This document shows, in pieces, positions 60,150 through 64,000 of a DNA stretch of 64,000 bases (position 1 is its first letter; each line of letters opens with the position of its first letter). This DNA comes from Actomonas aquatica (lineage in GTDB: Bacteria; Verrucomicrobiota; Verrucomicrobiia; Opitutales; Opitutaceae): positions 3,877,753 to 3,941,752 of the forward strand of contig NZ_CP139781.1 in the NCBI RefSeq assembly GCF_019679435.2, in the 5' to 3' direction. The translations under genes were made by a program, and so were the position numbers. The notes beneath the pieces are model-generated. The model made no database searches. It had not been told where the DNA came from and saw only the letters and a list, made by a program, of their open reading frames with translations.

Positions 60150-61517
60150 ATGAACCGCGTCTACATCAAAACCTACGGCTGCCAGATGAACGAGCGCGAC
60201 AGTGAGGCTGTCGCGGCGATGCTGCGCGGCCGGGGTTATCGCATCGTGGACGCCGAGGATCAGTGCGACATCATGCTGCTCAACACCTGCAGCGTGCGTG
60301 ACGCCGCCGAGCAAAAGGCCCTCGGCAAAGCGTCCTATGTCTCGCACCGGAAAAAGAAGAATCCCGACTTCGTTTTGGGCATTCTTGGCTGCATGGCCCA
60401 GAACCGCGGCGCGGCCATTCTCGAGCAGTTGCCCGATGTCGACCTCATCGTCGGCACGCAGAAGTTTCACCAGGTCCCCGATTACCTCGACAACCTGCGC
60501 GCCGCCCGCGAGGCCGGGGTGCTGGTCGGTTCGTCCATCGTCGACATTGAGGAGGAGGCCGGTTCGCAGAATACCATCCGCGAGCATTTCGAGCCGGAAG
60601 GGGAGCAGAAGGTCAGCGCCTTTGTTTCGATTCAGCAGGGCTGCAACATGTCCTGCCACTTCTGCATCGTGCCGAAAACCCGCGGCGACGAACGCTCCCG
60701 GCCGATGGAGGACATCGTGGCCGAGTGCCGTCAGCTCGCCGCCCGCGGCATCAAGGAGATCACGCTCCTCGGCCAGATCGTCACCAGCTACGGCCGCCGC
60801 GACTACACCCACACCAACGGCATTTCGCCCTTCGTGCAGCTCATCGAAAAGGTGCACGAGATCGAGGGCATTGAACGCATCCGTTTCACCTCGCCGCACC
60901 CGCGCGGTTTTAAACAGGACCTGGTCGAGGCCTATGGTCGCCTGCCCAAGCTCATGCCCTACGTGCACCTGCCGATGCAGAGCGGCAGCGACACGATCCT
61001 GCGGGCGATGAACCGCCCGTATTCGGCCGCCCGTTACAAGGAGATCGTCGACGCCCTGCGCGCCGTGACGCCCGACATGTATTTCTCGACCGACGTCATC
61101 GTCGGTTTCCCCGGCGAGACCGAGGAGGATTTCCAGCAGACCAAGGAGCTCTTCCGCGCCTGCAATTTCGACATGGCCTACATCTTCAAATACTCCATCC
61201 GCACCGGCACCGTGGCGGAAGAGTTGGAGGATCAACTGCCCGACGAAGTGAAGGAACGCCGCAACCAGGAGCTGCTCGATGTCCTGCGCGAGAACTCCCT
61301 GCGCCGCAACCAGTCGCTGGTCGGCAGCACACAGGCGGTCCTGATCGAGGGGCCGGACAAAACCGGCGAACACTTCACCGGGCGCACCCCGGGCAACCGC
61401 GTGGTCATCGTCGATGCCGACCCACGCTTGGTGGGCGAGGTGGTGCAGGTCAAAATCCACCGCGCCACCATCAGCACCCTTTACGGCGATCTGGTGCTGG
61501 AGGGAGTGGAAAGCTGA
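60150..61517 (+). CDS. miaB: tRNA-2-methylthio-N6-dimethylallyladenosine synthase MiaB
   Basis: A 455-aa radical-SAM methylthiotransferase that adds the methylthio group to i6A37 of tRNA. The N-terminal UPF0004 domain has YIKTYGCQMNERDSE, LLNTCSVRDAAEQKA and GILGCMAQNRG, holding the three Cys of the auxiliary cluster. The radical-SAM motif is SIQQGCNMSCHFCIVPKTRG (CxxxCxxC). The C-terminal TRAM domain ends the protein (VLIEGPDKTG ... VVQVKIHRATISTLYGDL). All eight-strand and cluster landmarks are normal. It is the start of a housekeeping stretch. Confidence 0.97.
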   Translation: MNRVYIKTYGCQMNERDSEAVAAMLRGRGYRIVDAEDQCDIMLLNTCSVRDAAEQKALGKASYVSHRKKKNPDFVLGILGCMAQNRGAAILEQLPDVDLIVGTQKFHQVPDYLDNLRAAREAGVLVGSSIVDIEEEAGSQNTIREHFEPEGEQKVSAFVSIQQGCNMSCHFCIVPKTRGDERSRPMEDIVAECRQLAARGIKEITLLGQIVTSYGRRDYTHTNGISPFVQLIEKVHEIEGIERIRFTSPHPRGFKQDLVEAYGRLPKLMPYVHLPMQSGSDTILRAMNRPYSAARYKEIVDALRAVTPDMYFSTDVIVGFPGETEEDFQQTKELFRACNFDMAYIFKYSIRTGTVAEELEDQLPDEVKERRNQELLDVLRENSLRRNQSLVGSTQAVLIEGPDKTGEHFTGRTPGNRVVIVDADPRLVGEVVQVKIHRATISTLYGDLVLEGVES

Positions 61518-61602
61518 TGTCGCGCCCACAGGAAACCGCGACACCGGCCAAAAATCTCTTCGCGCTCCTTCGCGTTATTCGCGGTTAATCAACCTCTCCG
61601 CC

Positions 61603-62160
61603 ATGTCACTCACGCTCGCCACTCTCATCACCGGTCTCCTGCTGCTCGCGCTGGGCGTGGCTTTCATCGTGCCGTCGCCGGTGGTGGTGTCGTCGATCAA
61701 ACGCTTCCCGCGTTCCCGTTCGCTGGCCTTCATCCTCTTCGGACTGGGCGCGATCTGGTTCCTCTACCGCGTTTGGCACCTGTCGGAGGCCGACTTCGGG
61801 CAGTTCCGCAAACAACTCTTTGTGTTCTTCGCGCTGGTCGCGGTCGGCGCCTTCATCTGGGTGCCGGACTTCCTCGCGGTGCGCGGGGTCTGCGTGCTGG
61901 TCCTGCTCGGTGCCACCAACCTGTTGGAACCGAGTTACATGAATTGGAACTACGGTGAACTCACCGATGGCGGGCGCATCTATCTCTACAAGGTCGCCGT
62001 GTTTGTGGCCGCCGGTCTGGCCGTCTACCTCGGCGCGTCTCCCTTCCGCGCCCGCGATTTTCTCAACTGGCTCTATCGTAAACCTGGCCGCGCCAAATTG
62101 GTGGGTGGTCTGATCGCGGCCTACGGCCTCGCCGTCACGACGGTCGCGTTCACTTACTGA
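61603..62160 (+). CDS. Multi-pass membrane protein, 185 aa, unknown function
   Basis: The ATG at 61603 gives a protein with about six membrane helices: LTLATLITGLLLLALGVAFI, SLAFILFGLGAIWFLYRVWH, LFVFFALVAVGAFIWV, GVCVLVLLGATNLL, YKVAVFVAAGLAVYLGAS and KLVGGLIAAYGLAVTTVAFT. Polar loops include LEPSYMNWNYGELTDGGRIY. The frame opens upstream inside miaB and is a shadow there. It lies between miaB and gmk and may be co-transcribed with gmk (26 bp). No family recognised. Confidence 0.78.
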   Translation: MSLTLATLITGLLLLALGVAFIVPSPVVVSSIKRFPRSRSLAFILFGLGAIWFLYRVWHLSEADFGQFRKQLFVFFALVAVGAFIWVPDFLAVRGVCVLVLLGATNLLEPSYMNWNYGELTDGGRIYLYKVAVFVAAGLAVYLGASPFRARDFLNWLYRKPGRAKLVGGLIAAYGLAVTTVAFTY

Positions 62161-62185
62161 GCCCCTTTTCGACTGTCTCCGTTTC

Positions 62186-62815
62186 ATGGCTGCCGACTCC
62201 GCCGCTCCTTCTTCGTCGATTGATAACACGCCCGTGTTGCTGGTGCTCGCGGGCCCGGCCGGTTCCGGCAAGACCACGCTTTGTGAACGCATGGTGGCCG
62301 AAGTCCCGGGTTTCTCCCGCGTGGTGACCACCACGACCCGCGAGCCGCGCCCTGGTGAGGTGAACGGCGTGCACTATCACTTCTTCACCGCCGAAGAGTT
62401 TGACCAGCACCTTGCCGAGAATGCTTTCCTCGAGTGGGCCTGGGTGCACCGCAAGAACCGCTACGGCACCCTCGCGTCCTCCGTGCTCGATCCACTGGCG
62501 GCCGGTCACAGCCTCATCATCAATGTCGATGTGCAGGGCGTGGACAACTTCCGGCGCGCCGCTGCGGCCAATCCGCTGCTCGCCCGCCACATGGGCACGG
62601 TCTACATCGACGTGCCGATTCCCGAGCTGCGAGAGCGCCTCGAAGGCCGCGGCGAATCGACCGAAGAGATCGATCGCCGCATGATCACCGCCGAGCGCGA
62701 ACAACAGGAGCGGGAAAAGTTCGATTACGTGATCACCAGCGCTTCCAAAGAAGCAGATTTTGTCGCCTTGCAGGCCATCTGGAAGCAGCTGCAGACTCGT
62801 GTGCAAGAGGGCTGA
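62186..62815 (+). CDS. gmk: Guanylate kinase
   Basis: A 209-aa nucleotide kinase converting GMP to GDP with ATP. The P-loop is LAGPAGSGKTTLCERM, GMP binding is TTTTREPRPGEVNGVHYHFF, then ENAFLEWAWVHRKNRYGT (the usual YGT motif), INVDVQGVDNFRR and the RRMITAEREQQER lid. Length is normal. The start MAADSAAPSSSIDN carries a short flexible lead. The family is essential for nucleotide supply. Confidence 0.96.
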   Translation: MAADSAAPSSSIDNTPVLLVLAGPAGSGKTTLCERMVAEVPGFSRVVTTTTREPRPGEVNGVHYHFFTAEEFDQHLAENAFLEWAWVHRKNRYGTLASSVLDPLAAGHSLIINVDVQGVDNFRRAAAANPLLARHMGTVYIDVPIPELRERLEGRGESTEEIDRRMITAEREQQEREKFDYVITSASKEADFVALQAIWKQLQTRVQEG

Positions 62816-62897
62816 GGGCCACGCCCTTTTCCGCGCCAGCGCAGGTCCAAAAACACCCGCCGCAAAATTTGCGCAGTAATCGGGTTTGCATTCCCGA

Positions 62898-62915
62898 ACC
62901 CCAATATGTTGGGGT
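62898..62915. promoter_or_regulatory. NrdR-box-like palindrome upstream of the ribonucleotide reductase
   Basis: ACCCCAA-TATG-TTGGGGT, a perfect 7-bp inverted repeat. Its inner part CAATATGTTG matches nine of ten positions of the NrdR-box core CwAtATaTwG. A second, odd-length palindrome CGCAAAATTTGCG lies about 40 bp upstream. It sits 87 bases before the reductase ATG, where NrdR repressor sites are expected. Confidence 0.55.
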
Positions 62916-63001
62916 GATCTTTGCCGCTCGACACAACCTGTGGGAGCCAGCGGCGCCTCTTACCCCGCCACCTTCAGCGTTAACTGTGGAGTTTTGTGTA
63001 T

Positions 63002-64000
63002 ATGAATCTTGATCCGTCTCTGTCCTCGTCTGTCTCCGAATCCGTCCCTTCTGCCGCCGCGTCGAGTCCTCGTCCGGTGCGTCATGATGCGAATGGGTTG
63101 GAAGACTACATCGCGGTGTCCCGTTACGCCCGTTACGACGAACAGAAACGCCGACGCGAGACGTGGGAAGAGGCGGTGGAGCGCGTGCAAAACATGCACC
63201 TGAGCCACTACGCCGATCGTTCGCTCCTCGAGGAGGCGGCGACGGCCCTGCGGCGGGGTGAGGTGGATGCGCGCGCGATGGCCAAGCTGGGTTCGCTCGG
63301 CTCGCTGCACGACGCGATCCGCGATGCTTTTGGAGCGGTGGCCGGCAAGCGGGTGCTGCCGTCGATGCGCAGCCTGCAGTTTGGCGGCGATGCGATCCTC
63401 AACAAGCACACCCGCATCTACAATTGTGCCTTCATGCACATCGACCGGCTGGAGTCCTTCAAGGAGAGCCTCTACCTCCTGCTCTGCGGGTGTGGCGTCG
63501 GCTTCTCGGTGCAACAGCAGCACGTGTCCCGCCTCCCGGCTCTGGCGCCGTTGCCGGCGGCCGATGCTCCGATGACCACCTGGGTCGTGGGTGACACCAT
63601 CGAAGGCTGGGCCGATGCGCTGCACGAGCTCATGTGCTCGGCCGTGGAAGGTCGTCGTGTCCAGTTTGACTACTCCGACATTCGCCCGGCGGGCGCACCG
63701 CTGCGCACGTCCGGAGGCAAGGCCCCGGGCCCCGAGCCGCTCATGTATGCGCTCAAGAAGATCGAGACCGTGCTGCATGGCGCTGCCGGTCGCCAGCTCA
63801 AGTCGATCGAGGCCTACGACTGCCTCATGTGGGGCGCCAAGGCCGTGCTCTCCGGCGGTATCCGCCGTTCCGCTACGATCTGCCTTTTCTCCGTCGACGA
63901 CGAGGACATGCGCAATGCCAAGACCGGCAACTGGTTTGAGAAGAACCCGCAACGCTCGGCTTCCAACAACTCCGCGGTGATCGTGCGTTCCGAGGCGACT
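63002..64000 (+). CDS. B12-dependent (class II) ribonucleoside-triphosphate reductase, N-terminal part
   Basis: 333 codons are open from the ATG at 63002 to the window edge, so the gene is truncated by the window. The sequence matches monomeric adenosylcobalamin-dependent reductases: VLPSMRSLQFGGDAI, RIYNCAFMHIDRLESFKESL, LLLCGCGVGFSVQQQHV, RTSGGKAPGPEPLMYALKKI and SGGIRRSATICLFSVDDEDM, with the C of YNCA as an active-site Cys. It makes deoxyribonucleoside triphosphates without oxygen dependence. GGAG lies about nine bases before the start, and an NrdR-box-like palindrome is upstream. No B12 riboswitch is evident. Confidence 0.93.
   Translation, partial: MNLDPSLSSSVSESVPSAAASSPRPVRHDANGLEDYIAVSRYARYDEQKRRRETWEEAVERVQNMHLSHYADRSLLEEAATALRRGEVDARAMAKLGSLGSLHDAIRDAFGAVAGKRVLPSMRSLQFGGDAILNKHTRIYNCAFMHIDRLESFKESLYLLLCGCGVGFSVQQQHVSRLPALAPLPAADAPMTTWVVGDTIEGWADALHELMCSAVEGRRVQFDYSDIRPAGAPLRTSGGKAPGPEPLMYALKKIETVLHGAAGRQLKSIEAYDCLMWGAKAVLSGGIRRSATICLFSVDDEDMRNAKTGNWFEKNPQRSASNNSAVIVRSEAT

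Noticed and set aside
62816-63001. B12 riboswitch upstream of the class II reductase
   Set aside because: The 186-bp gap is too short and shows no B12-box-like conserved core; only the NrdR-like palindrome is evident.

Overview
The window is a GC-rich bacterial chromosome segment. It carries secreted multi-domain proteins with delta-60, Ig-like and HAF-type repeats, many hybrid histidine kinases, an ECF sigma/Ser-Thr kinase pair, a lysine/alanine histone-H1-like protein and a class II (B12) ribonucleotide reductase. That mix fits Verrucomicrobiota, probably an Opitutaceae-like organism. This is an inference from gene content; there is no rRNA or marker tree here. I saw no tRNA, rRNA, CRISPR array, IS transposase or phage gene.

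Layout. 1-7.7 kb: secreted proteins (- strand), a GNAT-nitrilase fusion, small conserved proteins, the H1-like protein with a strong terminator, a CaCA-type membrane protein and a lipoate ligase. 7.9-12.2 kb: a hybrid kinase, and facing it an operon of pdxH, a PAS hybrid kinase and sixA. 12.3-15.9 kb: M20 peptidase, PHP phosphatase and rlmN. 16.2-21.5 kb: an accessory cassette of visibly lower GC. It holds a DUF4209 protein with an R-x4-H motif, a GmrSD-type restriction enzyme, a RES toxin overlapping the restriction gene by 4 bp, and an Xre-like antitoxin with a histone-H1-like N-terminal tail. 21.6-32 kb: K+/H+ antiporter, a double beta-helix protein, a CpXC protein, DAHP synthase and a membrane pseudokinase, all punctuated by a family of polypurine/polypyrimidine inverted repeats. 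32-36.5 kb: ECF sigma factor plus Ser/Thr kinase with a WD40-like sensor, then a secreted protein. 36.6-40 kb: small OB-like protein, caspase-fold (C25-like) protease and TPR-like protein, all on the - strand. 40.2-49.8 kb: DyP peroxidase overlapping a hybrid kinase, an unknown protein, a NarL-type regulator, a second paralogous hybrid kinase and a second NarL-type regulator. 50-60 kb: a 3192-residue secreted protein ending in a cohesin-like domain and two canonical EF-hand loops, followed by a small secreted protein resembling that cohesin-like domain. 60-64 kb: housekeeping genes miaB, a membrane protein, gmk and the 5' end of the B12 ribonucleotide reductase behind an NrdR-box-like palindrome.

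Two places look most like undescribed systems. One is the four-gene conflict cassette at 16.2-21.5 kb with its tailed antitoxin. The other is the signalling and surface locus at 40-60 kb, where a heme peroxidase is translationally coupled to a hybrid kinase, two kinase/regulator pairs sit beside a giant surface protein, and a cohesin-like/EF-hand pairing is visible. The most striking non-coding signal is the intergenic repeat set: six polypurine elements between 13.7 and 32.0 kb, a 98/91-bp element with TGTAGGGC terminal inverted repeats, and many small hairpins with variable stems but shared flanks.
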